Part shown: one piece after another, positions 44,760 to 54,270 of the stretch
Layout: the number at the start of each line of letters is the position of its first letter
Position numbering within the stretch: the first letter of the stretch is position 1
The notes under the pieces: model-generated
Databases searched by the model: none
What the model saw: only the letters and a program-made list of their open reading frames with translations
Told to the model about the DNA's origin: nothing
Translations under genes and position numbers: made by a program
Assembly (NCBI RefSeq): GCF_000014045.1
Contig: NC_008209.1
Span: 1,263,001-1,327,000 of the forward strand
DNA length: 64,000 bases
Direction of reading: 5' to 3'
DNA from: Roseobacter denitrificans OCh 114
GTDB lineage: Bacteria; Pseudomonadota; Alphaproteobacteria; Rhodobacterales; Rhodobacteraceae

Positions 44760-46916
44760 ATGAAAGACGGCGATCATTTGGAAATATCCGCCGATGACCT
44801 CGTGTCGCTCGTTCTGCGCTACAATCCGAAAACCAACCAGAAGTTGATCCGCGCGGCCTATGACTATGGCCGCGAGATGCATGCGGATCAACTGCGCCAT
44901 TCGGGTGAGCTGTATTTCAATCACCCGGTGGCCGTAGCGGCAATCCTGACCGAACAGAACCTGGATGATGCAACGCTGATCACGGCGCTGCTGCATGACA
45001 CGATCGAGGACACCCCAGCCTCCTATTCCGAGGTCGCCGCGCGCTTTGGCGACGAGATCGCAGAGCTTGTCGATGGTGTGACCAAGCTGACCAATCTGCA
45101 ACTCAACTCGTCACAGACCAAACAGGCCGAGAATTTTCGCAAGCTGTTCATGGCCATGTCGAAAGACCTGCGGGTCATTCTGGTCAAGCTGTCGGACCGG
45201 TTGCACAACATGCGCACCATCCGCGCGATGAAGCCAGAAAAGCAGGCGCAGAAGGCACGCGAAACAATGGATATCTATGCGCCGTTGGCGGGGCGTATGG
45301 GGATGCAGTGGATGCGCGAAGAACTCGAAGATCTCGCGTTCCGGGTTCTCAATCCGGAGGGGCGCGCGTCCATTATTCGCCGCTTCATCAACCTGCAGAA
45401 GGAAACGGGCGACGTCATTCAGCGCATCACAGGTGACATGCGGCTGGAACTGGACAAGGCCGGAGTGCAGGCCGAAGTCTTCGGTCGCGCCAAGAAGCCT
45501 TATTCGATCTGGCGCAAGATGCAGGAAAAGGACCAGTCCTTTGCACGGCTTTCGGATATCTACGGCTTTCGCATCATCACGGACAGCGAAGAAGACTGTT
45601 ACCGGGCACTGGGCGCCATCCATCAGCGGTGGCGGGCGGTGCCGGGGCGGTTCAAGGACTACATCAGCCAGCCGAAAAGTAACGGATACCGGTCGATCCA
45701 TACAACCGTTTCCGGGCGTGACGGCAAGCGGGTCGAGGTCCAGATCAGAACCGTCCAGATGCATGATGTGGCCGAAACCGGCGTTGCGGCGCATTGGTCC
45801 TATCGGGACGGTGTGCGCAGCAACAATCCCTTTGCTGTTGATCCTGCAAAATGGATCAGCACCCTGACCGAACAGTTCGACGCCGAGGAAGATCACGAGG
45901 ACTTCCTCGAAGCGGTCAAGCTTGAGATGTATTCGGATCAGGTTTTCTGTTTCACGCCCAAGGGGGAGGTCGTAAAGCTGCCGCGCGGGGCCACGCCGAT
46001 CGACTTCGCCTTTGCGATCCATACGCGCATCGGCATGGCCTGTGTGGGGGCCAAGGTTGACCACATGCGCGTACCGCTCTGGACGCGGCTGAAAAACGGC
46101 CAGTCGGTGGAGGTGATCACGGCGGAGGGTCAAAGCCCGCAGGCCACATGGCTTGACATCGCCGTCACCGGCAAGGCGCGATCTGCTATCCGGCGTGCGC
46201 TGCGCGAGGAAGACCGGGCCCGCTTTGTCAAACTGGGGCAGGAACTGGCGCGCTCCGCGTTCGAGCATGTGGGGCGTAAGGCGACCGACAAGGCGCTTGA
46301 GGCGGCTGCGCGCAACATGCGGTGCAATGATCGCATTGATCTGCTTGCCCGCCTGGGCAGCGCCGAGATCACCGGCCGCGATGTCGTGCAGGCAGTCTAT
46401 CCCGAACTTGTGCCGAGGGAAGGCGTGAAAGTGGATGCGAAGCGCGCGGTGATCGGTCTGTCGCCCGGGCAGTCGTTCGAACGCGCCTTTTGCTGTCAGC
46501 CCCTGCCGGGCGAGCGGATTGTCGGGATCACCTTCAAGGGGCGCGGAGTGGTGGTGCATGCGATCGATTGCGACCGCATGAGCGTTTACGAAGATCAACC
46601 GGACCGGTGGCTCGATTTGCGCTGGCACGAAGGCGCGCACCCTGCGGTTTACGGCGCGACGATTGAGCTTACCCTGAACAACGATGCAGGGACACTGGGA
46701 CGAATTTGCACATTGATCGGGGAAACCCGAGCGAATATTTCAGATTTACAATTTGTCGACAGAAAGCCTGATTATTTCCTGTTGTTGATCTATGTGGAAC
46801 TGCGGGATGTGGCGCATCTGCATTCCTTGATGCTGACGCTTGAAGCGGAAAGTGATGTGGCCTCTGTATCGCGGTATAGAAATATGGCGCATGATAAGAC
46901 GGAAACACCTGCCTGA
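44760..46916 (+). CDS. spoT: Bifunctional (p)ppGpp synthetase/hydrolase Rel/SpoT
   Basis: 718 residues. HD hydrolase domain (LYFNHPVAVAAIL, the HDxxED-type LLHDTIEDT, about residues 55-90); synthetase domain with RAKKPYSIWRKMQEK, SDIYGFRIIT and the RFKD motif in VPGRFKDYISQPKSNGYRS that marks bifunctional enzymes, then VEVQIRTVQMHDVAE; TGS domain (FCFTPKGEVVKLPRGATPIDFAFAIHT); C-terminal ACT domain (LGRICTLIGETRANISDL). Makes and degrades the stringent-response alarmone. Follows rpoZ. Confidence 0.96.
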   Translation: MKDGDHLEISADDLVSLVLRYNPKTNQKLIRAAYDYGREMHADQLRHSGELYFNHPVAVAAILTEQNLDDATLITALLHDTIEDTPASYSEVAARFGDEIAELVDGVTKLTNLQLNSSQTKQAENFRKLFMAMSKDLRVILVKLSDRLHNMRTIRAMKPEKQAQKARETMDIYAPLAGRMGMQWMREELEDLAFRVLNPEGRASIIRRFINLQKETGDVIQRITGDMRLELDKAGVQAEVFGRAKKPYSIWRKMQEKDQSFARLSDIYGFRIITDSEEDCYRALGAIHQRWRAVPGRFKDYISQPKSNGYRSIHTTVSGRDGKRVEVQIRTVQMHDVAETGVAAHWSYRDGVRSNNPFAVDPAKWISTLTEQFDAEEDHEDFLEAVKLEMYSDQVFCFTPKGEVVKLPRGATPIDFAFAIHTRIGMACVGAKVDHMRVPLWTRLKNGQSVEVITAEGQSPQATWLDIAVTGKARSAIRRALREEDRARFVKLGQELARSAFEHVGRKATDKALEAAARNMRCNDRIDLLARLGSAEITGRDVVQAVYPELVPREGVKVDAKRAVIGLSPGQSFERAFCCQPLPGERIVGITFKGRGVVVHAIDCDRMSVYEDQPDRWLDLRWHEGAHPAVYGATIELTLNNDAGTLGRICTLIGETRANISDLQFVDRKPDYFLLLIYVELRDVAHLHSLMLTLEAESDVASVSRYRNMAHDKTETPA

Positions 46917-47002
46917 TGTCGCAGCGCAGTCGTCAGATCATCATAATTTTAACAAGAATGGCGTAAGCCACCCTGTATTGGAATTGAGTAAGGACGCCCC
47001 TC

Positions 47003-47677
47003 TTGGTTTTTAAACGCAGAGATCCGAAAAGCTGGCCGCGTGCCGTGCTGGAAACTTTGTGGCCACGGGGTGGGTGGGCCCGCGCGTTTCACTATGTCAA
47101 GCATCGCATGCGCAGGCTGCCGGACAGCCCCGAACGCATCGCGCGTGGCATATTCGCGGGTGTTTTCGCGTCTTTCACGCCATTTTACGGCTTCCACTTT
47201 TTTATCGCGGCGGGACTGGCCTTTGTGATGCGGGGCAATGTCATTGCGTCCCTGATGGCGACGTTCTTTGGCAACCCGCTGACCTATGTGCCGATCGGTG
47301 TGGCGGCTCTGTCCTCGGGTCACTGGATTCTCGGGGATCCGGTGGATGAGGGCATTCACCGCTCCTTTGGCGGCAAATTCGCGGACGCGGCGGCAGATCT
47401 GCATCATAACTTCGTTGCGATGTTCACGGATGATACGGCAGACTGGTCGCATCTGCGGGTTTTCTATGACGAGATTTTCTTTCCCTATATGGTCGGCGGG
47501 TTCGTGTCGGGTATTTTCTTTGGCGCGGTGTGTTACTATTTGTCAGTGCCGCTGATCCGCGTATATCAAAAGCGACGCAAGGGTTTGATCAAAAACAAAC
47601 TTGAGGCGATCAAGGCCAAAGCGGCCAGCAAAGCAGAGGCGAAACGAAAAGCGGAGCGTCCGCCCGCCGGGGAGTGA
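47003..47677 (+). CDS. DUF2062 membrane protein
   Basis: 224 residues from a TTG at 47003 (AAGGA about 10 bp upstream). RIARGIFAGVFASFTPFYGFHF and VIASLMATFFGNPLTYVPI are the DUF2062 landmarks, with two to three membrane helices, and the tail ends in a Lys/Ala/Glu-rich cytoplasmic stretch. Function unknown; often next to spoT and pdxJ in this order. It precedes pdxJ by 30 bp. Confidence 0.87.
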   Translation: MVFKRRDPKSWPRAVLETLWPRGGWARAFHYVKHRMRRLPDSPERIARGIFAGVFASFTPFYGFHFFIAAGLAFVMRGNVIASLMATFFGNPLTYVPIGVAALSSGHWILGDPVDEGIHRSFGGKFADAAADLHHNFVAMFTDDTADWSHLRVFYDEIFFPYMVGGFVSGIFFGAVCYYLSVPLIRVYQKRRKGLIKNKLEAIKAKAASKAEAKRKAERPPAGE

Positions 47678-47707
47678 CCCGGCCACAATACTAGGGGAGG
47701 GCTTGAG

Positions 47708-48457
47708 ATGTCCGATCAAAAAAAACTGCGTCTTGGCGTGAATATCGACCATGTGGCGACGGTGCGCAATGCGCGCGGGGGGGCCTATCCTGATCCGCTG
47801 CGCGCGGCCCGCATTGCCGAAGAGGCTGGCGCGGATGGCATCACGGCGCATCTGCGCGAAGACCGCCGTCACATTTCGGATGCGGATATCGAAGGGTTGA
47901 TGGATGTGCTGAGCGTGCCGCTCAATTTCGAGATGGCAGCGACGGATGAGATGCAACAGATCGCCCTGCGCCATAAACCGCACGCGGTGTGCATTGTGCC
48001 CGAAAAGCGCGAAGAGCGCACGACCGAAGGCGGTCTTGAGGTCGCCCGCGAGGAAAACGTGCTGGCCCATTTCATTGCGCCGCTGCGCGAGGCCGGGTGC
48101 CGGGTGTCGATCTTTATCGCTGCAGAGCAACGTCAGATCGAAGCGGCGCACCGGATCGGGGCCGAGGTCATCGAACTGCACACCGGTGCCTATTGCGACG
48201 CCCATGCCGAAGGGGATTTCGCACAGCGCGATGCGGAACTGGCGCGTCTGAGGGATATGGCCACCTTTGCGCATGGGTTGGGCCTTGAGGTCCACGCAGG
48301 CCACGGGCTGACCTATGACACCGTGCAGCCCATTGCCGCTTTTCCCGAAGTGATCGAACTCAACATCGGACATTTCCTGATTGGTGAAAGCATCTTTCGT
48401 GGGCTGGAACCCGCCATCGCAGAAATGCGCCGCCTGATGGATGCGGCGCGGGCATGA
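47708..48457 (+). CDS. pdxJ: Pyridoxine 5'-phosphate synthase
   Basis: Condenses 1-deoxyxylulose 5-phosphate with 3-amino-1-hydroxyacetone phosphate in vitamin B6 synthesis. 249 residues of the TIM-barrel family: [81 protein letters not shown] and [14 protein letters not shown]. Leads the pdxJ-lysE-acpS-lepB-rnc-era block; the next gene overlaps by 4 bp. Confidence 0.97.
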   Translation: MSDQKKLRLGVNIDHVATVRNARGGAYPDPLRAARIAEEAGADGITAHLREDRRHISDADIEGLMDVLSVPLNFEMAATDEMQQIALRHKPHAVCIVPEKREERTTEGGLEVAREENVLAHFIAPLREAGCRVSIFIAAEQRQIEAAHRIGAEVIELHTGAYCDAHAEGDFAQRDAELARLRDMATFAHGLGLEVHAGHGLTYDTVQPIAAFPEVIELNIGHFLIGESIFRGLEPAIAEMRRLMDAARA

Positions 48458-49080
48458 CAGACGCAATGTTTTTGTTGCCTTTGCCGCTTATCCTGTTGGG
48501 ATGGGTCATCGGCGGGGGAAGCCCCGGGCCGGCGACACTCGCAATCTCGGGCACTTCAATGCAAATGGGGCGCCGGTCCGGGCTCACCGTGGCCGCGGGT
48601 ATCGTTGTCGGCTCAGCATGTTGGGGTATCACCGCCGGTTTGGGCTTTTCTGCTATCATGATGAACAACGCGTGGCTTTTTGAAATCATGCGATATGTCG
48701 GTGCTGCCTATTTGATGTATCTTGCACTGAAATCCCTGCGCTCGGCATGGCACGGTGGCGTGGTCGAGATACCGTCTGTTTCAGGACGCAAACTTTTCCT
48801 CAAAGGACTTATGCTTCACCTGACCAACCCCAAGGCGGTTCTCGGGTGGGGCGCAATTTACGCGATTGCATTGGCACCAGGCGCAGACCACGCATCTGTC
48901 TGGAGTTTGTTTGCCGCCCTGATCTGCGCATCGAGCGCCGTATTTTTCGGGTATGCGATCCTTTTCTCTGCGGCACCCATTGCGCGGGCGTACACGCGTG
49001 CCAAGCGCGGTTTTGAGGCGGCGTTTGGTTTCCTGTTTGCATTTGCCAGTTTCAAGATCCTGACGACACGGCTGGCATGA
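48454..49080 (+). CDS. LysE/RhtB-family exporter
   Basis: 208 residues with six hydrophobic helices. The family opening is seen in [26 protein letters not shown] (GPA motif), followed by a glycine-rich second helix and [24 protein letters not shown]. LysE/RhtB proteins export amino acids such as lysine, threonine or homoserine; the substrate cannot be told here. ATGA overlaps at both ends with pdxJ and acpS indicate one transcript. Confidence 0.92.
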   Translation: MTDAMFLLPLPLILLGWVIGGGSPGPATLAISGTSMQMGRRSGLTVAAGIVVGSACWGITAGLGFSAIMMNNAWLFEIMRYVGAAYLMYLALKSLRSAWHGGVVEIPSVSGRKLFLKGLMLHLTNPKAVLGWGAIYAIALAPGADHASVWSLFAALICASSAVFFGYAILFSAAPIARAYTRAKRGFEAAFGFLFAFASFKILTTRLA

Positions 49081-49481
49081 TCCTTGGCATCGGCACGGAT
49101 CTTGCGAATATTGAGCGTATCGCGCGCACGCTGGACCGCTTTGGGGACAGGTTTCGCAACCGGGTTTTCACCGATATTGAACAGGTCAAGGCGGAGCGGC
49201 GCAAGGATGTTGCTGGCACCTATGCAAAACGCTGGGCGGCAAAAGAGGCGTGTTCCAAGGCGCTTGGCACTGGCCTTGCCATGGGGATCGCGTGGAAGGA
49301 CATGTCGGTCACCAACCTCAAATCCGGCCAGCCCGTCATGCATGTCACCGGATGGGCCCAAGAGCGGTTGGCGGCGATGACCCCGCCCGGTCATGAAGCG
49401 GTGATCCACGTCACACTGACCGATGATCACCCATGGGCGCAGGCCTTTGTGGTGATCGAGGCCTTGCCCCTCAAAAGCTGA
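49077..49481 (+). CDS. acpS: Holo-[acyl-carrier-protein] synthase
   Basis: Attaches phosphopantetheine to acyl carrier protein. 134 residues: [18 protein letters not shown] with the metal-binding Asp8, and [16 protein letters not shown] with the Glu of the second motif; [18 protein letters not shown] and [21 protein letters not shown] complete the trimer fold. ATGA overlap with the LysE gene. Confidence 0.96.
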   Translation: MILGIGTDLANIERIARTLDRFGDRFRNRVFTDIEQVKAERRKDVAGTYAKRWAAKEACSKALGTGLAMGIAWKDMSVTNLKSGQPVMHVTGWAQERLAAMTPPGHEAVIHVTLTDDHPWAQAFVVIEALPLKS

Positions 49482-49672
49482 CGGATGCCAGGTGCGGCCC
49501 AAAACAAAACCACCGGCGCCGTTTGACCGCCGATCGCTGTGTCCTTTGGCATTTCGGCGCGCAGCGCGTTCACACACGAGCGGCAAACTCACTGAACCTT
49601 GTGTGGGCCTGTCTTGACAGTGCCCCGCGCCCCCCCCATTACGAGCGAAACAAATTGATGGAGCCTGCCCAC

Positions 49673-50515
49673 ATGGCCGCCAAAGAAGAGAAGACATCCG
49701 GAAACGCGATTGTCGAGACGATCAAGACGATCGTCTATGCCCTGCTGATTGCGGGTGTTTTCCGCACACTGTTCTTTCAGCCCTTCTGGATTCCGTCGGG
49801 CTCGATGAAGGAAACGTTGCTGGTGGGCGATTTTCTCTTTGTGAACAAGATGGCCTATGGCTATTCCTATGCCTCCTGTCCCAGCATCATCATGCCGCGC
49901 TTTGGCATCAACATCGACGCCAAGAACATCTGCGGGTTTCTGGACGGGGACAACACGCGCATTCTGGGGGGAGAGCCCGAGCGCGGCGATGTGATCGTTT
50001 TCCGCCATCCGGTGTCGGGGCGCGATTATATCAAACGTCTGATCGGCTTGCCCGGTGACACCGTGCAGATGCGCGACAGCATCGTCTATATCAACGGTGT
50101 AGAAGCCCCGCAGGAACCCGCCGGGAACTTTGTCGAGGTGATGGAGCCGCAGGGGCCGGAAGGGCGCAGGCCGCGCTGTTCAAATGGCCCGGTCGGTGAC
50201 GGGGGCGACTGCCTCAAGGCGCGCGCGATCGAGACCCTGCCGAACGGGGTCAGCCACACGGTGCTGGACATCGGGCCACAGGCGTCTGACCGCACGGGTG
50301 TCTATACGGTGCCCGCAGGGCATTATTTCTTCATCGGGGACAACCGCGACAATTCCGCCGACAGCCGTCTGGCGCGGCAGGTGCGTGGCGTCGGGTTTGT
50401 GCCTTACGAAAATCTGATCGGGCGGGCAGACCGGGTGATGTTCTCCTCCGCGGGACGGTCCATGTTGTTTTTCTGGACATGGCGCGGTGATCGTTTCTTC
50501 AAGAGGGTGGAGTGA
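49673..50515 (+). CDS. lepB: Signal peptidase I
   Basis: Cleaves signal peptides at the inner membrane. 280 residues from ATG 49673 (GGAG 10 bp before); ATG 49658 is possible. One N-terminal membrane helix ([17 protein letters not shown]), catalytic Ser in [17 protein letters not shown], catalytic Lys in [15 protein letters not shown], and [18 protein letters not shown] cysteine-containing insertion ([23 protein letters not shown]) lies between the two catalytic blocks. The stop overlaps the rnc GTG. Confidence 0.96.
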
Positions 50516-51198
50516 AACTCTCGGCGGAACTGAAGTCCTTTCAAAAGCGGCTCGGGCATCAGTTTAACCAACCGGCGCTTTTGGCTCAGGCGGTAACGCA
50601 TGCCTCCATGTCCACGGCAAACCGGGGCGACAATCAGCGCATGGAGTTTCTGGGTGACCGGGTGCTGGGTCTGGTCATGGCCGAAGCCTTGCTGAGGCTG
50701 GACAATAACGCCACCGAAGGGCAGCTTGCTCCGCGTTTCAATGCCCTCGTGCGCAAAGAAACCTGCGCCGATGTTGCGCGCGAAATCGACCTTGGGGCGG
50801 TTTTGCGTCTGGGGCGTTCCGAGATGCTGTCGGGCGGGCGGCGCAAGCAGGCACTCTTGGGCGATGCCATCGAGGCAGTGATTGCGGCCGTTTATCAGGA
50901 TGCGGGATTTGATGCGGCGCGCGCTCTGATCCTGCGGCTCTGGGGCGACCGGGTTCACGAGGTCGAGGAAGACGCGCGCGATCCCAAAACCGCGCTGCAG
51001 GAATGGGCGCAGGCCCGCGGTCTGCAGCCCCCCCGCTACGAAGAGGTGAGCCGCAAGGGCCCCGACCACGCCCCGATTTTCACGATTTCCGTGCGGATCA
51101 GCACCGGGGAAACGGATCAGGCCACGGCCGGGTCAAAGCGGCAGGCCGAACAAGCCGCGGCACAGGCCTTGCTGGCCAAACTGGAGACAAGCGGATGA
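50512..51198 (+). CDS. rnc: Ribonuclease III
   Basis: 228 residues from GTG 50512 (GTGA overlap with lepB). Catalytic RNase III domain: [20 protein letters not shown] signature and the second acidic site in [20 protein letters not shown]. The C-terminal dsRNA-binding domain follows ([20 protein letters not shown] to [19 protein letters not shown]). Processes rRNA and structured mRNAs. The era ATG overlaps its stop. Confidence 0.97.
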
Positions 51199-52103
51199 GT
51201 ACACGTGCAGGATTTGTCGCACTGATCGGGGAGCCGAACGCGGGAAAGTCGACCTTGCTCAACCGCATGGTCGGGGCAAAGGTGTCGATTGTCACGCATA
51301 AGGTGCAGACCACGCGCGCGCGCATTCGCGGCGTGGCCATGGAGGGCGACAGCCAGATTGTTTTCGTGGACACACCCGGTCTTTTCCAGCCGCGCAGACG
51401 GCTTGACCGGGCCATGGTGGCCGCCGCATGGAGCGGGGCAGCGGATGCGGATGTGGTTGTGTTGCTGGTTGAGGCGCATCGCGGTGTGACCGAGGGTGTT
51501 GAGCGTGTCCTTGAGGGGCTGGCCGAGGTCGGGCAGGGCCGGATGGTCGCGCTGGCCATCAACAAGATTGACCGGGTACAGGCCGAAGCCTTGCTGGCGC
51601 TCAGCAAAGACCTGAATGAGCGCTATGATTTTGTCGAAACCTTCATGATTTCGGCGGAGCGGGGGCACGGTGTGGACACGCTGCGCGCATGGCTTGCGGG
51701 CAAGGTGCCGGAGGGGCCGTGGCTGTATCCGGAAGACCAGATTGCAGACCTGCCCATGCGTACCATCGCTGCCGAGATGACGCGCGAGAAGCTGACGCTG
51801 CGCCTGCATCAGGAACTGCCCTATCAGATGACAGTTGAGACGGAAGGCTGGGAAGAGCGCAAAGACGGCTCTGCCCGGATCGACCAGCTGATTTATGTGG
51901 TGCGCGATGGTCACAAGGGCATCGTTCTGGGCCACAAAGGCGAAACCATCAAAGCCGTGTCCAAAGCCGCGCGCGAGGAACTGGAAGAATTCCTTGGCCG
52001 GCGCGTGCACTTGTTCCTGCAGGTCAAGGTCCGCCCGAATTGGCTGGATGAAGCGGAAAGATACACGCAGATGGGTCTGGAGTTCAAAGACGGCAATGTC
52101 TGA
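51195..52103 (+). CDS. era: GTPase Era
   Basis: Ribosome-assembly GTPase that binds the 16S rRNA 3' end. 302 residues from ATG 51195 (ATGA overlap with rnc). G1 [10 protein letters not shown]3 DTPG, G4 NKID; the C-terminal KH domain has the GHKGETIK turn in [22 protein letters not shown]. Gene order rnc-era-recO is conserved here with a DUF1491 gene inserted. Confidence 0.97.
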
Positions 52104-52148
52104 ACGCGCCGCCCATATCCGCCGGTGTGTGGCGCAGGGCATGTGGCC

Positions 52149-52478
52149 ATGCCCCAGCTGACGGCGCGGTTCTGGGTCGATGCCTATCTGACACGGCTCA
52201 GGGCGCAGGATATCCCTGCCTTTGTGGTGTCGCATGGCGACGATACCGCAGGCAGCGTGCTGGTGAAACTCAACACCTTGGATGGTGCCGCCACCCTCTT
52301 TCAACGCCGCTATGACCTGCTGCAGGACAGCCGTGCCTGGGAGGTCATCCTGACGGAGTCCGAAGCCGAAGTGGATGCGGCCATCGCGCGGCAACGCGGT
52401 TTTGACCCGGATCTCTGGGTGATCGAGGTTGAAGACCGCGCCGGGCGGCACCTGCTTGATACACCCGGTTTGGCCTGA
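52149..52478 (+). CDS. DUF1491 protein
   Basis: 109 residues from ATG 52149. Small cytoplasmic alpha+beta protein: [50 protein letters not shown] and [23 protein letters not shown] are the DUF1491 features. Function unknown. Its stop overlaps the recO ATG by one base (TGATG), so it is coupled to DNA-repair/ribosome genes. Confidence 0.87.
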   Translation: MPQLTARFWVDAYLTRLRAQDIPAFVVSHGDDTAGSVLVKLNTLDGAATLFQRRYDLLQDSRAWEVILTESEAEVDAAIARQRGFDPDLWVIEVEDRAGRHLLDTPGLA

Positions 52479-53203
52479 TGGAATGGCGCGAGGAAGGCAT
52501 ATTGCTCAGCACGCGCCGCCATGGTGAAAGTGCCGCGATCATCGAAGTTTTTACCCCCTCACATGGGCGTCATGCCGGGGTGGTGCGCGGTGGCACCAGC
52601 CGCAAGATCGCGCCGATCCTGCAACCAGGCGCGCAGCTTGACCTGACCTGGCGCGCGCGGCTCGAAGATCACATCGGCAGTTTTCTCGTTGAACCCGTGC
52701 GCAGCCGCGCCGCCGCCGCGATGGGGGACCGGCTGGCGCTCGCAGGCCTGAATGCGGTAACGGCGCTATTGGGGTTCTGCCTGCCGGAACGCGAAGCGCA
52801 TCGCCCATTATACGTTGAGACCGAGCGTTTGCTGGATCTGCTGGGGGAAGGGGAAATCTGGCCGCTGGCCTATCTGCGCTGGGAGGTGCAGTTATTGCAT
52901 GACATGGGCTATGCGCTGGCGCTTGAGGCATGTGCGGTAACGGGCCAGCGTGATGATCTGATCTATGTTTCCCCTAAAAGCGGTCGGGCGGTCTCTGCCA
53001 AGGGCGCGGGCGATTGGGCGGACCGTCTGTTGCCGCTGCCGCCCATTTTGCGCGGAATCGGCGGTGGTCCGGATGCTGAAATCGCACAGGCGTTCATCAC
53101 GACGGGGTATTTTCTGACCGAACATCTGGCACGGGACTTGGGCGGCAAGCCTCTGCCCGAAGCGCGGGCGCGTTTTGTCGAAACCTTCAGCCGTCGGCTT
53201 TGA
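52478..53203 (+). CDS. recO: DNA repair protein RecO
   Basis: Loads RecA with RecF/RecR. 241 residues: N-terminal OB fold ([34 protein letters not shown]), then the helical RecO domain ([36 protein letters not shown]) with a cysteine pattern reduced to one (EACAVTG); the zinc site of some RecO proteins is therefore absent. Last gene of the block; its 3' end overlaps the convergent META-domain gene by 17 bp. Confidence 0.95.
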   Translation: MEWREEGILLSTRRHGESAAIIEVFTPSHGRHAGVVRGGTSRKIAPILQPGAQLDLTWRARLEDHIGSFLVEPVRSRAAAAMGDRLALAGLNAVTALLGFCLPEREAHRPLYVETERLLDLLGEGEIWPLAYLRWEVQLLHDMGYALALEACAVTGQRDDLIYVSPKSGRAVSAKGAGDWADRLLPLPPILRGIGGGPDAEIAQAFITTGYFLTEHLARDLGGKPLPEARARFVETFSRRL

Positions 53204-53582
53204 AAATGATGCTGCGTCCTTCGGGCGTGGACAGGATCATCGTGTCACGCAGGATTTCCGACAGACTCATGTTTGCAAGCGCTTCGAGGAAACGTGCCTC
53301 ATGGCTTGCATCCGCGCATCGTTTCTTTGTCGCCACAATCGGGCCGGCATCAAACCAGGGGTAGGGCACGGTGATCGCTGCGCTGTAGCTGTTGCAGGGC
53401 GCATCACCGGCAATCTGCCCCGGTGCCGGGAATGTCAAAGTGGCGCGGCTGGCAAAGGGGATGTCGTCGATTTCAACCACGCGCCAGACCTTATCCGCAC
53501 CACCATAGGCCGCTGCGGTTTCATCTCTGGTGCAGCCATTAACGGCCAGAAGGGCGACCGCGATGGCGGCTGATGTCTTCAC
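53187..53582 (-). CDS. META-domain lipoprotein
   Basis: 131 residues. Signal peptide with a lipobox (LLAVNGC, Cys17), then a META/HslJ-like domain: [37 protein letters not shown], with the GDAPCN motif that corresponds to GCN in the family, and [20 protein letters not shown]. Such lipoproteins occur in the envelope; HslJ is heat-inducible. Overlaps the TetR gene (ATGA at 53579-53582) and is convergent with recO. Confidence 0.87.
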   Translation of the reverse strand: MKTSAAIAVALLAVNGCTRDETAAAYGGADKVWRVVEIDDIPFASRATLTFPAPGQIAGDAPCNSYSAAITVPYPWFDAGPIVATKKRCADASHEARFLEALANMSLSEILRDTMILSTPEGRSIIFKADG

Positions 53583-54100
53583 TTGAGTGCCAGCACCAGA
53601 TCAACCATCGTCTCAAAGGATTTGGCGGCGGCTGTTTTGTTGGTCACGGCAGGCAGGCCGATGAGCGCGGCGAGCAGGCTTTGCGCAAAGTCATCGTTCT
53701 TGATGCCCAGATGGCGCAGCAGGTTGCTCAGATAGGTCAGGCGTTCTGTATCCACCTGAGAAATTGCCTTTGCGACGGATTTGTCGGAGCGTGCCCATGC
53801 GCGCATGGCCGGATCATGCGAATCAGCGAGGATTTCCTTGCCGAACCGCCGCAACCGCTGCTCGGCACTGCCGTCGTCTTCGAGGGCCGCGAGCATCTTG
53901 GCAAAGGCCTGCCCCTGCCAGTGTTTCACCACCGCTGATTGGAAGTCCGGTACATCCTTGAAATGCCAGTAAAACGAGCCCTTCGTCGTGCCAAGATCAC
54001 GTGCCAGTGGTTCCGCGGCCAGCGCGGTCGGACCTTTGAGCACCAGTGCCGCAAGGCCCCTGTCCACCCATGATTGTTTGTTCAGTCGCTGATGTTTCAT
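53579..54100 (-). CDS. TetR-family regulator
   Basis: 173 residues. HTH with TALAAEPLARDLGTTKGSFYWHFKDVPDF (about residues 25-53); helical ligand domain follows. Its stop overlaps the start of the META-lipoprotein gene, and a promoter must lie between it and the dehydrogenase stop (54101-54270). Target and ligand unknown; the lipoprotein gene is one candidate. Confidence 0.88.
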   Translation of the reverse strand: MKHQRLNKQSWVDRGLAALVLKGPTALAAEPLARDLGTTKGSFYWHFKDVPDFQSAVVKHWQGQAFAKMLAALEDDGSAEQRLRRFGKEILADSHDPAMRAWARSDKSVAKAISQVDTERLTYLSNLLRHLGIKNDDFAQSLLAALIGLPAVTNKTAAAKSFETMVDLVLALK

Positions 54101-54227
54101 GCCTCAGGCATACGCCCGAAGCGAAAATGCTGCAAGTGCGAAGAAAGTCGCAGGCGCGAGTTGTGCAGATGCAGCATGTTCTTGCCTGTTGGATGTGCGT
54201 TTGCACAATGGCGGCCGGATGTAAGAA

Positions 54228-54254
54228 GGGCGCAGCCGTCACCGAACTGCGCCC
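54228..54254 (-). terminator. Hairpin after the acyl-CoA dehydrogenase gene
   Basis: Perfect 8-bp arms GGGCGCAG/CTGCGCCC (54228-54235/54247-54254) with an 11-nt loop, 17 bp past the dehydrogenase stop on the minus strand. The following bases read TTCTTAC on that strand, so it is a weak terminator at best. Confidence 0.5.
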
Positions 54255-54270
54255 TCATGTCTTGTGTATT

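Noticed and set aside
45111..46640. 509-codon open frame antisense to the Rel/SpoT gene
   Set aside because: Mirror of spoT codons; the plus-strand frame has all catalytic motifs.
51117..52451. 444-codon open frame antisense to era and DUF1491
   Set aside because: Antisense to era, which is complete; no plausible start signal or domain.
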